Below, one piece after another: positions 46,401-60,249 of a DNA stretch of 64,000 bases. The DNA comes from Lethocerus indicus (Eukaryota > Arthropoda > Insecta > Hemiptera > Belostomatidae). A program made the translations under genes and the position numbers. The DNA lies in contig JACDQD010000004.1 of assembly GCA_019843655.1 (NCBI GenBank), positions 1,860,001-1,924,000 of the forward strand, read 5' to 3'. Position 1 is the first letter of the stretch. Each line of letters starts with the position of its first letter. The notes under the pieces were generated by a model. That model saw only the letters and a list, made by a program, of their open reading frames with translations. It searched no databases and was not told the origin of the DNA.

Positions 46401-49400
46401 TTTCCCCGTTTATCTAAAATTTTTCTTACACATTTAGACCACGCGACCGCTTCCTTTTCAGGAAGATATTATGGGTATGTTCCATTGAGTGAAATTTCTA
46501 ATATTTTTGTATATGCAAGGTCTCGGACAAAACGGGGTTTTAAGTTGTTTTGGACTGCAGAAATGGTCTAAAACTAGATTTATTCAATGGCATTTTTTCC
46601 CTTCAACCGGTGATCTGGTCTAGTTTTTTGTGACGCAACCATGCGAAATTATAGTAATTACTATACGCCGTCCTTGGAAAACCTAGGCGGTCTTAGCTCG
46701 TTCGCATAATTTGCTATTTGCTGGCCTTGCGAATACAATTTCATTTTCTTTTTCGAGTCGTGATTTATAAAAGTTAACGAGCGGAAAAAATCGTATAACA
46801 GAAGCCGTACATCAAATTTCAGAATTGCCGTACATTTATTTTTTTCGTCCGCCGAATACATTTCTCGGGGCCGTGTTTGATAAGGTCGTATCAAGGGCTC
46901 GGGATATAATGGGAGGCGTTACCACTTAAAGAATAGGGGGGGTGGGGTGGTAGTAGGGGGCACGTTTTATTAAAGTCTCGAGAGTGTTTGGACATTAATT
47001 TCCCGGCAATAAACTGCCTTTTGTGTATTTGCTCGGGTTCACGGGGGTTCGGTGGGGGGAGTGTTGGTGCGGGGGTGGCGCGTCAAAACTGACGTCCCTC
47101 GTGGTCTAAATTGTGTCATAACTTTTATTTTATGAGAGTGTGCCCTTTTCACCCCTACGCCCCAACCGCGTGAAAAATACACCGGTTTCTCTGATAAGAA
47201 AATGAAAGCCTCGTCTTAGCCCGAGGTCGCCTGCTATGGAAACGCCGAGTCCCCCGACCCCCAGTTGAGGCTTTTGATAGGCCGCTTCTTAATATTCTCA
47301 TTATATGGGGGCGGCACTTTATCCGGTGTATATTTTTAATTCGGCTCCGTTTGTGTACTCTGCGCCGACGGGTTAACCGGGAGATGGGCAGAAGGATTTA
47401 ACGGCACAGTAAAAACTGTCAAAAGGGAGGAATATTTTTGGCTTGGAATACTAGCGAGATTTTGAAATGCCATGGTTTTTGTGATCCGCTTGATGCATTA
47501 ATCTCTTCGGTAGATCCGTGAGTAACTTTACGAACAGTCTGGCATGTTTCTCTCCTTGGTCTATTGAAAATAATCTCTCATATTGGAAAATTAAATCGGA
47601 ACGCAGCAAAGCGGAATAAGCATTAAATAACATTTATTTTGAGACCAGTTTTTCTGCTTTCGGTTTCGAAATGGTAACTTGTAGTGACCATCTTGTAATC
47701 TTGAAAGGCTGCTGGCCCGGTAAGGCGGGTCGAAGGTGATCCGGTCCCTCTCAGGCCCACTCTTCTCCTCCAAACAGAATAGCATTCATTCTTCCGTATA
47801 CCTTATGTATACGCTTATTTTATCGTATTCCTACAATCTCAAAAAATATCTTCATGTTCCCGTTATCGAGAGACGAATACATTCAATGATAGACGTCTTG
47901 ATCTACCTTAATTCGTACAGGAATCATCATTTTCTTTCTTTTATTCCACCGCCCAGTAGGCTTTTAAAGGGCTTACGTTCGGATGAGAAAAGATAAAGAC
48001 CATTGTTTCAATTAAAAGGGAACTTTCTATCTCATTTTACTGGCATATTTTTACCCTGAATATTTATATCTTCAATTGTATTCAGTAACTTTCAACAACT
48101 CGCTCATTTATTAGGATTTCGAAACCTCACATTGCAATTCAGGTGATGAAAGAAGTTAGTGTAGTGTAGTTTCTCTCTGTGAGATGATGTAATGATTAAT
48201 CGAGATGATTAATTGTTGCAAAATGAGGTACGTATCTGACGTATTGGTTGTAAAAATAGAATAGGAAATGAGGTATATTTTATGGTATAACATAATTTCC
48301 GTTCCCCCGATCGGTATGAAATGCTTAGAATAAATATCTTTCTGCCCATTCTGTCCGCTCGCCTTCGGTTACGCTCTTACTTAATTTTCGCATCGGCTTT
48401 AGCACGCTTTCACGCTTGAATTCACCGAGAAACAGAGACAATTCACAGCGGACGCCGTATTTACATGCAGATTCGCTAAAACCGTCGGCATCGTTTTATT
48501 AGGTAATCAGATTTTCCGTAATCGGCCCCGCAAATAACGGGCTAGACTCTAATTCAACCCTACGGTGTTATCCAATCCCAGTTTAAGTTTGGCTGCGGCT
48601 GAAATTCTGCCGAAAACGGGTAACGAAGTGATACGCAATCTTTTCTATGTATTGAGGTTTTAATGTCCGAAATCTATTTTCGCTCTTATTAAAAATAAGA
48701 TACCAGTTTTGAGTAGTTATTTACTCTTTCGATCATGCTATATAATTGGTGACCAAGGTAATGGTGGATCATGGGAGCAAGGTTGCGCCGTCTGCTTCCG
48801 AAGTGCGCCAATTCCTCTCCTTCTAGGATTGTACAAACAACAGGAGTTATCACAAATTACAAACGTCAACTAACTACCTTACGCCGGTAGCGGTTACTGA
48901 ATAATGGAACAGTGTTTGTTGATCAATCCACGGGCGCTATATCTCGAGTATGAGACGCGTTCTTCGATATGCGGAGATCTGAATATTTGAACTGTCGCTG
49001 GCAGGGGCAGCAACAGAGATGAGATTTTGGTATGGTGGAAAAACAGTAAGTTTCGACACATTAACCGCGTATACTCAGATCAGGCGAAATCATCCAATTT
49101 GTCCGGTTTCCCAGGCATAAATAGTCCACAAAGGATGTTCCGGTTCGAAACATAGACAAGATCTGTCTCAAACTTCCTGGTGGTTGGTACACGTTAACCG
49201 TACATTCTGAATGGGTATGTTCCTCCTCATAGTGGGCTCAGACCCGCCGATACTACTCCTGGACGTCGTGGCGCCCGGAGGACGTCCACCGACGACGGCG
49301 AGGTAAATCCACTATTCGGAGACCGGGGATCGCTGGGAAAAGAATATGCGCTTCGAAGTAATTCCTCAATAACGTCTCCAGTCAAAAAGTGTTAGCGACG

Positions 49401-52400
49401 CTCGCTGCTGTCGCCGGATCTCTTCTGGCTTCACCTCAAAGCCGGTCTAGTGACCTCTTACTAGGAACAACAATCTCATGTTCCACTCTGACGGTTCGAA
49501 GGGTGTAAGAGAGGTCGCCCTGGGCACGAACTGGTAGGTTCCCGCCTCTCTCCCCATTTCTTCATCAATACTTTTATAGTTTTCCCCATTCTAGAACTGA
49601 CTAAGATCTGCCGTCCATCTCCGTTGCCATACAGACAGAGGATGAGAGAACCCCCGGGTGGGAATTGTCGGTTCTGTTCGGGTACCGCGTCTTGTTGGGG
49701 GCTGGTGGATGCCGTAGCCGGCAGGTGGGCCGCGATGTTATCGACGCTGCTTGCAACTTCCAGAGGGTTATTTATTATTCCCGGCCCGACAGGCGGCCGA
49801 TTCCGGGGTTAGATTTACGATTTATATTCGAGCGTTAGCGATAAGTGGGCCGAATAAAAGTTTTCGGGTAAGAGCCGCCGGGCAACCGTTCTTGCGATTG
49901 TCTGAGACGTTGATTTAAATAAAACTCTTCGGTTTACTTTCCTATCTGCTTACGCCAAACAGAGTGAGTATACGTTTTAAATATTCGTCCATCGATCTAT
50001 ATTTGGAGTTAATAAAATTGTTGTTTTTGAATTTTAACCGATACTTCGACACGCTTGAAATTTTGAAAACTACTCAGACGTCGCCTGAAACTTACAACCT
50101 ATTCCTTTAATTAATCTTCTTTCTCCTCATCTTGAATGGAGGTCTCAGTTTAGAAACTAGATTCGTTTCATAATATGCAAGATATGTAGGATTTTTTGAT
50201 TAAGCTTAAGTAATTTTCATGGTCGTTCCGAAAACAACACGAATTGAAGCAAGTCAAACATCGCCGGATTGTGTAGTGATCCGCACCGGAGTTGTTTATC
50301 GAAGTGGCAAAACCGGTTAATTAATAATTTGCAATTAGTTAATTATTAATTTGGCGATATGAGTTTGCCCACCTATTGGCCGCGTTTATTCTCTCGGCAT
50401 TCCGTGCAACTGGGTCAGAGATAACTTTGCCTCCCTCCACCCCCCCCCCGTTTGAGAGATACCGAAACCGCGTATCGGTAGTCGATGGCCCCGTCGTAAT
50501 TTGCCGGCTCCCGGTTACCAGTTGGACAAATTACGGACAATTTACATTCCGGTCTTTCGGCCTCCCTCGGAGCTGGGGTACACAATTCGTTCGGATTTGC
50601 GTTTCTCCTGTTACCCGAGGGCGGAAGGACTCCGTGCTAGTGCCCCGGGTGTACATTTTCACGGTTTAATTGTTCTTCTCGAAAGTTCAGTTCCGGCCCG
50701 AGTTAAAACCGGTTTGTTATTCGGTGGTGCGTGGGGTGGAGGAGCGAGAATGGAACTGTAAACACGACGGTGGCTCTGTTTGTTTCTTCGTCCTAGGTCT
50801 GTTGACTGTGTGCCCTTGGCACCTCCTTTCCTCCCAGTTAACAATTGATGACGTCTGAGTGTAAATCGCCTACATTGCCGGGTGTTTGTATCCCTTATAA
50901 GTACCTGTTATTTATGAACGTAAATCCGGGGGCAATTTTCAATTTAAATACAGAATTCCGCGCTTAATGGCAAGAGTATAAATTGCAAAGGAAAATTAAT
51001 TCAGAAAAAAACGGAATCGCTAACTAAATGTTGAATACTCCGAGTCACTAATGGAATTCTTAAGAATGACTCCAATAGTTGTACACAGGTATTCAATTAA
51101 ATGCCCTATTTTGGTAGAGATTTAGTTATGTGCCGAGTCGTACTTTAAAGGTGCCTCCTGCCTCCTGTTTCTCCACCTCCTAATGAAAATTACATCAGTT
51201 TTGTGCCTTTTGGATTAATATTCGAATTAGTTTCTCCCGGCCTTCATTTTCCAGTTTAATTAAGGAAGATTCGAGGAACTTCATTATCCGCCCATCTCTC
51301 TCTCACTCTTTCAATCTCGGCGTCCCTCTCACTCTCTCTCTCTCTCGGTCCTTCACTCCCTATCGTCCCTTTCCGTTCTCCGCACTTTCTTTTCTGAATA
51401 GCCGGCGGTAGTTTCGAACTGTGAAAGAGGCTCCCATCCTTTTTTCTCTGTACACAAATGAAGTCGAACTCTTTAATTTCTACCCTCTCCCCACCCCGCC
51501 CCCTACCCTACTTTTCGTTGAGCTCAGCTGTGGGGGTTGGGCTCGTCGCCGCTGTCAATAAAACTTTATATAATCGCATTAATTTGACTGGGTTCGGGCC
51601 CGGTTCGGAATTCGAGGAATGAAGTTTCTAATTAGTTCTTTATAGGTTCTCTTTATTTGCCCCGATACTCTGGAAACTCTAGGAACGCTCCGGGCGAACT
51701 GGGGGAATATTCGGCGCAGTCGTTAAGCGGTTATTGTTCTAGTTTGGCGAGTCAATAAATCTTCGAATTGTTCTCGTCGGCTGCGTAACTCTGAGAAATG
51801 TTATCTCATTTCGGCGTTCTCTATTATATAAAGAACTTTCTCTTTGTATATAATTATGAGTGTGTGTATAATCGGGTTTAATCCTTCTCTAGAGTTCTGT
51901 AAAGTATCTCCCTATTTTGCATCGTAATGGGATTTCTGACTGAAATTTTTCCTCTTTTTAACCCGGCATCGGTATTTGGCCGCTAGAGGAAAGGTAGCCG
52001 AATTCGGAGATCGTAAAATCAATCTTCGGTTTCCGCTTTCCGCTGCCGTCAGTAGCATTCCTGTATGCCGATCTGTATCTGAGAGTGATGTATAGCTCCT
52101 GACCGACCATAAATTTGATGCCGTCTGAAACTCCAGGAGTGTATCAACGTCTCCGGCGGTTGCTTAAAACACGAACGGTGGGGAAGGGGGCAGGAGTTCG
52201 GGTCAAGGTTATTGATAAAAGAGCGAGAACAACAATCGTGTATAAATGGCGGAAACTGTGGTATTGACAGCCGATACCTGATCCGAGGAAACAGTTTGAA
52301 AGAGGTCAGGTTATTACCTGATGGCTGATGGCTGACGTGATTTGCTTCGTGACTAGGGAATACGTGCAGATGTTTCCTATTAGGTTTTTTTCTTAATTTG

Positions 52401-52500
52401 ATCGCTAAATCTCGAAAAGAAAAGTGAACTAAAAGGGAGAGCGGTGTTTGGGCAAAAAACCTGGTCGCTGAAATGGCCGGTTTGTTAACGAGCGGACCTG

Positions 52501-52552
52501 GATGGCGGTGGTGGTGATGGTGGTGGTGATGGTGATGGTGATGGTGGTGGGG
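52501..52552. repeat. GGT/GAT trinucleotide microsatellite
   Basis: Mixed GGT and GAT units run for about 50 bases after GATGGC. Confidence 0.92.
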
Positions 52553-55131
52553 CTGGGGCAGGGAGGGATTTTAAATCTGGCCTTCAATTTGTACCCGTTT
52601 CGGGTCGGATAAATGGGGTTCCATTTTTTCGGTGAAATATCACCGGGGGCGGCTCCTGTTTCGCTCTTGTGTTTGCTTTTGATTAAACCCGAGCACGCCC
52701 CCGGGGCCCGGCCTCCCGACCGCGCGCACGTTTCGAACGCTAATTTACATCAATTATCTTCCCTTCCGTCGTCGCCTCCGACCCTTCCGATTTATTGTTT
52801 GGCCGAGATTACGGGACGTCTCCCGGTTAATTGCTCGGATACGGGGCCCCTCCAGGAGCCGGAGGATGGATCCTTGAGGTGTTCCCGGTTATTTAGCACA
52901 GCCTCCGTCTCCGCCAGAACACTAACTTTAATTAATATCCCCACCCGTGCGGATATTAATACTTCGGCTAATTTATTCAATTATTTAGCTTCATTTATTT
53001 TACTACATATTCGGTTATCTATTTATTCGTTACGGAATAATTATTTATTGAGTAAACGTGAAAAATCGCTGGCGGTACTTCTACGGTATCTCCGGTTAAA
53101 TAGAATTATTTTCTTAAGACAGTAGTCGGAACAAGTTTTTATGTTTATATTTGAAGTTTAACTCGCATTTATTTCAAGAAATTTAAATAAGCCAGGCTAT
53201 TAAGGGAATATTGTGCGCATTAAGCCTTTAAGGCGGGGTTATAAAGTTAAGTTGTGCTATTCTAATTGAGGGGTTACTTTGAAAAGTCGGAGAGGTAATT
53301 CCTTGAAATTAGCGCTCACGCGTTCTGCCCTAACACCTATTATTACTGGAGCCGTCCTCCTATTATTTCTGTTCCCGGCTCCTGTAAGAGAGTCCGTCCC
53401 GAAAACGGTCGTAAGGTCTGCCATAAAAACTGGTACTTTTGATGTGGGTCACAGTGTCGTTGGCCTTGCATCGGCGCAGGGGTGGTGGAGGGAGGGGGGC
53501 GCTGGCGCTGGGCCCTCTGCCCTGAAAATGGGATAAATGGGAGTCGCCAAAATTGTCTGGAAACGGGCAACTGTCGCCCGGTATTTAGACGGATTGAATA
53601 AAGCGCTGGACGTTCACGTCCACTGAGGCGAAACCGAACGACCCATCGTTCCCAATTGGCCCTCCTTCTCCACGAGTCCAAGTCCGTTTGCCGTGAACTT
53701 TTAAAATAAGATGGATGCGCTTTAAATGAGGCCCTTTCTTCAATTTAATTCGGAACTTTCGAAACTCGTCTCTCTCTCTCTCTCTTGTATGTTATTGACA
53801 GTAGGCCAATTGACTTCAGTTTATCTCTCTTATGCAATCGGTTTAATACCGATACTTGTAGTGATAGGAATCCTCTTAGAACTGTCTGACGCCATAACCG
53901 AACATCCCCTAAGACATTGTCGGCGGTAGAAAAACGCTCGATCCATACCGTAAACCATCCATATCGTTCTTGAGTGAAAAAAACTATCGCATTTTCCGGT
54001 TCCAAAATATGCGGGCATTGTTCTCTTCTACAGTATTAAACTTTTATTTTATATATGTTATTGGAGTAACTCTCGATCGGAAGATTCCAAGCCTTGCCTT
54101 TTGTACCCTTTCTCTCGCGTGTCTTCGATGCCGTAACTTTTCCACAATTAGGCATCGTTAAGTGCTTTGCGGAGACGGAGTAAAGCTGGCGGTAGATAGA
54201 AATTATCGGCCGCCATTAGTTACCGCCCTAGGTGCCGCTATCTCCCTGTACGTGGTATACGCTTTCGTCCGGTGGTGGCGGGGGGAGGAGGGCCGCTTAC
54301 CTTTACCTTATCTGGGAGGAAAAGCCGCGGCCGTGCCTTTCTTTTCAGACGTGACTACTGTATAGAGTCGCCTACAATACCACCGTGTTACAACATTGCT
54401 CGAGTGTAACAGTCGATTGAAATCCAGAGCAAGATCTACAAGACGTAGTCGGCTTCACTCTTCCACTCGGTATTTTAATTTTTAGTTTTCTCTCTTCCGG
54501 AAGGCACGTTTAAATCGTTTGAAATTTGTAATTGGGGAAAAAAAAATCGATACCCTTCTCTACCGCTCGACTCCAGCGCCAAGAGCTGCGTTCATCTAAA
54601 TGCAGTTCAAATGCGAAGTAGTTGTCGCAATGAGAGTTGGGTACGTATGAGGAGTAAATTGAAGGATGTCCGCCGGTGATGGATGCTCAACAGTGCGCAG
54701 TAGTTAGGGTAAATGCATCGAATTGCAAGTTACAGCCGTTTATATGATTGTAGCGAAATGTAATCCACTAGAAGAAAACACTACTCTGTGAGACACACAG
54801 TTGCCACAAAAATTATCAATAGTTGAATTTTATTAGCCTGGATTTTTATTAGCCTGTCAACTAATATAAATGTTGCGGCGTTGGTGGAAATAGTTTTTTT
54901 ATTGCGTGCCAATAAGCGAAAACGGGTCGACTCTGTTCCACTTTATTTTCGCCCTCAGAAGTACTACAAGAAATCAAAGTCTCGTACCATAAATCTTTCT
55001 CAGCGGAGAAGGTGGGCTATTTAGCCACTTCGGGCGCAATACCTGCGAGGGAATATTGCAGGACTGGGGGTGTTAAAGGAGCAAAGCGAGAGGGGTTGCT
55101 TTATTCGACTTCATACTGAACCGAATTCATG

Positions 55132-55159
55132 CTCTCTCTCTCTCTCTCTCTCTCTCTCT
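55132..55159. repeat. CT microsatellite
   Basis: Fourteen uninterrupted CT units. Confidence 0.97.
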
Positions 55160-55612
55160 TTACCCCATATGAGACTGCCGGTCGGTTTCTGGGCGTTCGG
55201 GGTGCGCTACCCGGGGGACCGAATTATTTTTTGGGGTCGGCGGGATATTCCAGGTATTTCGCCTGTTAAGAATTGAAAATATATTAGGGCCGCGGAGCCG
55301 GCACGGATTCTTATTTTCATCCCTCCGCTTCTCTCATTCCCTATTATATGTCGGCATACTCCTTTACGAAATTTGCCCGAATCTTTAATGAGCGCCGCTA
55401 CAGGGGCAAATATAAGCGCGCATTTATAGCGTCGAATATTACGTTCCTTTTCTGAATATAATACTTTTTGCTTCGTAAACTGTCGATCATTTTTACCTTG
55501 GCCCTACGTAGCAACGTATTAATAAGCTATATTTTACAGAAAAAGTATTTATAACCTGACCTAATACTTTTTTCATATTTTTATTCGAATTTTCCTTCTT
55601 TATACGCATTAT

Positions 55613-55788
55613 TTGGGGTACCCAAAAGTAATCAACATTTTGACTTTGGAATTCATTTTATTTTGCTAAAAAAGAAATCATCTATCTATTCTCCAATCTT
55701 TTCCGGCAAATTTTCGATTCCCCTCTTGAGAACTCCTCAAGACCAAAATACATCTTATCAAATTGTTGATTACTTTTGGGTACACCTA
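55613..55788 (-). mobile_element. Mariner-like MITE, copy 3
   Basis: This is the third copy of the family at 26073 and 33904, in minus orientation inside the 16.8-kb intron. The inverted ends and the transition from left end to transposase coding remnant (GIENLPEK region) are kept. A further stretch that encodes the last transposase codons in copy 1 is missing, making this the shortest copy. The left outer TA has mutated to TT. Confidence 0.88.
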
Positions 55789-57241
55789 ATATTACAGCCA
55801 TCTATTACGGCCGGAGGATGGGACTTCTACCGCCTGTTGGCGCTGATGCGTTCTGTGAGAAATTACCCTTTGTGTATTCTGCTTTTGGGCGTTTAAAAAG
55901 AACTGGAGTTTTTTCCTGTCGTGTTTTCTTTCGACGCCGTATCCGTTCCGATTTACCGTTCGGGCCGGCGGTTTTTTCCCCCCGTCTAGAATTGGCGTCC
56001 CTAGTTTTAACTTTAATATGGGGGAGAAAAAATAATAGTAAAGGTGGATGGAATAGAAAGGAGAGAGGGGCACGGTTTGAAACAAACGCGGCCCCGTGCA
56101 AAGGGGTTCACAACTGGGCTTTTGTCCCGACGTCAAAACTTAGGGGGGCCGGAACCACAAAAGCGGCTCAGCACCAAATGGAAATTTTCCACGCAGCTTC
56201 ACCACCATTCGGTTATAATTCTTTCCAACGATGCGTATTTTCCTTGAAGTTTTTTTTTCGTTGTCCCACTGTATCGTATTTATTTACTCTCGTTTATTGG
56301 GCTCTTGGGCGCGTCAGAACAGGCGTAATATTTTTATTCGCTCCATTCGAATTTCCATTCTTCGGACGAATCTCCTCGAGATTATACAACGGTACATCTT
56401 GTAATTTAAATGATCCCAATTCATTTTCAAATTCCTCCTTATAGCAGGCTTTAGAATGGCAACGTGTACTCTTCATTTCACGATATTTATCTTATTTTTA
56501 AACTTGTTTTATTCCAGTTGTCGAGAAGAAAACACTGATTGGGCCCTTACCGATAACAATTATTTGTTCGGTTCCGGTTGAAAGTTTCGAATGTTCCGCC
56601 CTCCTCAAATTAGGAAAAGAAATTACGTTACGATGTCATTTCAGTGGTGTAATAAAATATAAATCACTTTGCAAAGCTCCATTCGGCTGTTTTCGACCCC
56701 AGTTCAACTCAAATGGGCTAAGTGCCGTTAAAATTACCCCCGGATTGAACAATCGATACTGAAATTGCTAGTTGCACTTTAATTTTACCCCCGTCTGCTT
56801 TTGACTAACTTCAGTGCGTTCCCCTGCTCTGATTATCTACAAGTATATCTTTTTTGTTCGTGTTATTCATATACGGTTTTGCGGTTTGTTGTAATCGTGT
56901 TTGTTCGTTTATTGCACAGTTATTCTGTATATATATGTATATAAAATACGGATTTTAGCTCTCGGGACCCCCTTTACTACTACTCTTCAGAAGCAATAAC
57001 AGAAATATGGGCCATAAAGCAGTGCTTGTGGCACTTTATTTTTATTGTTCCCCGTTCGTATCAAATTGTACCGCCCAGCCGATTTTATAAATCTGTGATC
57101 TGAAGTACATTAAGTACACTTGTACAAAAGTAATATATTCTAGTATCATAATTCTATTTCAGTTATTATTACCTCGGATTGAGCTGTCACATAGTCTAAA
57201 TCTACTTTACCAGAGGAGAACTTTTCAGTCAGCTGCAAGAG

Positions 57242-57266
57242 CTCTCTCTCTCTCTCTCTCTCTCTC
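57242..57266. repeat. CT microsatellite
   Basis: About twelve uninterrupted CT units. Confidence 0.95.
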
Positions 57267-60173
57267 ATCACGCTTTTATGTCGTCCCTCTGTATTATTAT
57301 TTGTAACGTTATTATTTCGTTTTCGGAATCGTCGGGACAAATTTTTTTTGTTCACATCGCCTTGTCTCCGAGAATGTCGTTTGGTCGCCTCGCGGCCCGC
57401 CCAAAGGCGAAACGAGTTAACCGGTATTAAATTATTTGGAAAAGTTTTAAAAAGCTTTTTGCGCCCCCATTTCCCGCATGCGGGGGAACTGAGTGAATTC
57501 GTTTCAGCAATTTAGTCCGATCAAAAAACATCGTCGCCCCCCTTTAGGTTGAAAAAGTTTTTTTAGACCGTCAGAAAAGAGAAGCGGGCGTTTCGAATTG
57601 TGTTATATATGGATTTTTGTCTCCTTGTGTCCCTTACGCGTCTTTCCTCTGAACATCCGTTGAATGTTGGCTGTTTTTGAAATAATTCACTTCGTCCGAA
57701 AGTGATTAAGTGCGATTAAGTAATGGGAAATTGAATCTCACTAATAATTCGGTAAATAGTTAACAGAAGGGGCCGAGACGCTTGTACGGCCGTGGGGATC
57801 GGTCGGTTGTTCTATTTATATATATTTTTTCTCCTCCCAGTTAAATAGGGTCCCTTGTCGCATCTCATTAGAAGTGCTCATTAGGCGGACACTTTTGAAT
57901 CCCCTTTTGGGCTTGTTACAATGAAAATATAAGAAACGGTAAAAAAAAAAAACAGCGGGCCGATTCCGAGCCGGGACCAACTCCTCAGACCCGTCATTGG
58001 CGTCCTTAAAAAAAATCTGGAGACATTAATCCTTTTCTTACAGGACGCAGAAAAAATTCATTGTTTCACTGCGGCCAAAAGTTGAACTCACCCCCAGTTG
58101 AGAGTATTAACCAGTACCTCCCCCCCCACAAAATATGTGCGATAAAATTGAACTGTATTATTGTTTAATTAAAGTTTGCCGCCGTTTCTCGGTCGGGATC
58201 CATTAAGTAGTCGGGCGTGGGCTCCCCCTCCGTTCGAGGTCTTAAACTTGGGGCGCAGTGTGTTTCTTCACTGTCTTTCTCTGAGCGAGTTAAGAGTTTA
58301 ATAGGTTTCCTAGATCTCTTCAGGACCTTAATGTACTTTCAGCTTCTTATTAAGGTATAAGCTCGGCGCTCTTAATAGAAACTTGGGCGCTTTCCCTTTT
58401 TAACGCTCATCCTCGATACTCTTTTGTCTAGATTTATGTGGAAAAGTAAAACTGAAAATCGTAACAATTTTGAAGACTTTGAGATCTGTTGAATTGTCCT
58501 TATCGGTGTTAATGAAATACAGGTCCTTACTTCCAGTTGTACTAATAATGTCCCTCTATATTTAAAGGTAGACTGTGAGCATAATATAATTCTACTCCAT
58601 ATTGTACTATAACTCTGGCGATAGTACTTCACACCCTTAGTACGAAATGGGAATATTAATATATAATAATTTTTTTTTATCCATCCGATTATGTTTGGTG
58701 TCTTCCCAAGAATTTAGATATACATAATACAAGATGGTTGTATCTGTTGGTTTTCGCGTGTACATTTGGCAATGGGGTTGCCAGGGGGCCGAGAAAAATT
58801 CCCGAAACGTCCGATCGGTCTGGAAGGACATTTAAAGTGGGAAATTCACTTTTTCGATCGCGTTGACAGTCTTCACATTATTTTGACTCTTGATTAAAAA
58901 AGGAAAAGAGAAAAAGAGGAGCGAAAAACTGATTTTTCACTATGATAACAAGAAATTAAAGGTTTTGACTGGAACTCATTTAAGTCCGAACTCGGTACCA
59001 ATTGTGTTGTTTCTCGGGCTTAATCTCGGTCCCTTCGGAAGTTCTATTGTTTAAAAAGATTTCCGTTAATTAAAATATCTCGGTCGGAATTCGGTACCCA
59101 ATTTAGGGGGGGGGGTTGAAAAAACTGTGGGAGTGATGGCGGCGGAGAAGGGGGGCGGACTTTCGCCGCCGTTCTAATTGCGCTTTTACGGAGTATTGGT
59201 TTTGGAGCGAAGTAAATTAATTTCTTTGACTTATTTCCCATTCAATACCCTCCCTCCGCCCCTCCCCCCCCCCCAACTTTACCCCATCCGATTTGACCGA
59301 CTAGATAGACGGTCGGACTATGTATAGAAAGATTTCAATTATAATCACCGTTCAGTCTCTTTTAACGGGATTAATTTTCTATGCCTTAAATTTCTTTTAT
59401 AAAGGGCTACTCCGAATGATCGCTCTTCCAATTAAAATGTATATTTTAGGTGGTTCTGCAATTGGAGCGCGCACTTTCCTTCCTCCCGACTGTTCGAACT
59501 TTTCCCGGCTCCCATCCAATAATCCTATTTCCAGGAGGAAAGCAACTCTTGACCTTGTGGAATTACCGAGTCCCGTCCAATATAACGACACACGCGTGGT
59601 CTTGTTTTACCAGTTTTTGGAGACGAATTGTGCTCAAAAATTAGCGAGACCATTGGGATTTAAAACGTCGGTGAAGGGGGTATCTACAAGTGTATGATTG
59701 CTATGACATGTTTTTGTCCAACCTAAGACCGCACGTTTAATTGTTTAGTTGGCTCAGCCGTTTGGAAGAGCTGCGAAATGTGGGTCAAAAATATAGTGAA
59801 AAGTTAAAAGGAGGAGCCGTTCAGCAATAAAGGCCGGGCGAAACCGTTGCCAATTGAATCGATTAAACCTGCCGAGAAAGGGCAATAATTCAAGAGGGCG
59901 GGATTATTTTTTTCATAAATCGGAGGGAAGTGTCGTTGTATTGTTTTTTTGGCGCGATCCATAAAAGCCTATATTGGGAGCGGGGGTTGGCGCCAAAGGG
60001 CTGCTTATCACCGCCGCGTTTAATGGCAGCGCCTACCAATCTTCTCCGCCCGAATTTCTTTTTGTCTTACTCCGTTCTCCGGCGTCGATTTATGCGTCTT
60101 ACGGGGGGGAGAGTTTCCCTGGCCGGTTCTATTTTCAATTGTACCTCATCGCTGTTTCCTTCTGTTTTTCCAG

Positions 60174-60249
60174 GGAGCTCTTTCCGAAAAATCACTTCGT
60201 CAAGAGGCAGGAAAATGGATCGCACGTCACTCACATCCCGCAGCAGCAC
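60174..60249 (+). CDS. ADAM-family metalloprotease, prodomain exon B (partial gene)
   Basis: This 76-nt internal exon follows a strong polypyrimidine tract and CAG, and is followed by a consensus donor GTAAGT at 60250. Its first base completes the Arg codon begun at 43400. The remaining 25 codons read ELFPKNHFVKRQENGSHVTH and then IPQQH, ending in phase 0. The segment sits between the LDLxLN strand and the first conserved cysteine of the ADAM prodomain, as expected. NGS is a potential N-glycosylation sequon, which fits a secreted or membrane protein. The frame also stays open upstream and downstream of the exon (59974-60279), but only the spliced form joins to the flanking exons with family-like sequence. 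Splice sites, phase and motif order all agree. Confidence 0.88.

Larger units (their letters stand above)
43401..60173 (+). other. Intron of the ADAM-family gene (16.8 kb)
   Basis: The intron is bounded by GTAAGC at its 5' end and a pyrimidine tract plus CAG at its 3' end, and interrupts a codon in phase 2. It contains one MITE copy (55613-55788), CT and GGT/GAT microsatellites, and several open frames of 100-222 codons with no recognisable domain. No second gene on either strand could be supported inside it. Confidence 0.85.

Noticed and set aside
52613..53125. 170-codon open frame on the + strand
   Set aside because: Low-complexity Ser/Pro/Leu-rich composition, no recognised motif and no splice context.
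55776..56444. 222-codon open frame on the + strand, the longest in the window
   Set aside because: It starts inside the right end of a MITE, shows no domain or family pattern, has several homopolymer-driven stretches and lies in an intron. A frame of this length is unusual but possible by chance in GC-containing DNA.
59320..59697. 125-codon open frame with a hydrophobic N-terminus
   Set aside because: It looks somewhat protein-like, but there is no recognisable family and it sits within the intron with no splice or promoter evidence.
59745..59800. A-box-like TGGCTCAGCCGTTTGGAAGAGC
   Set aside because: No B box follows and no acceptor stem pairing is visible.
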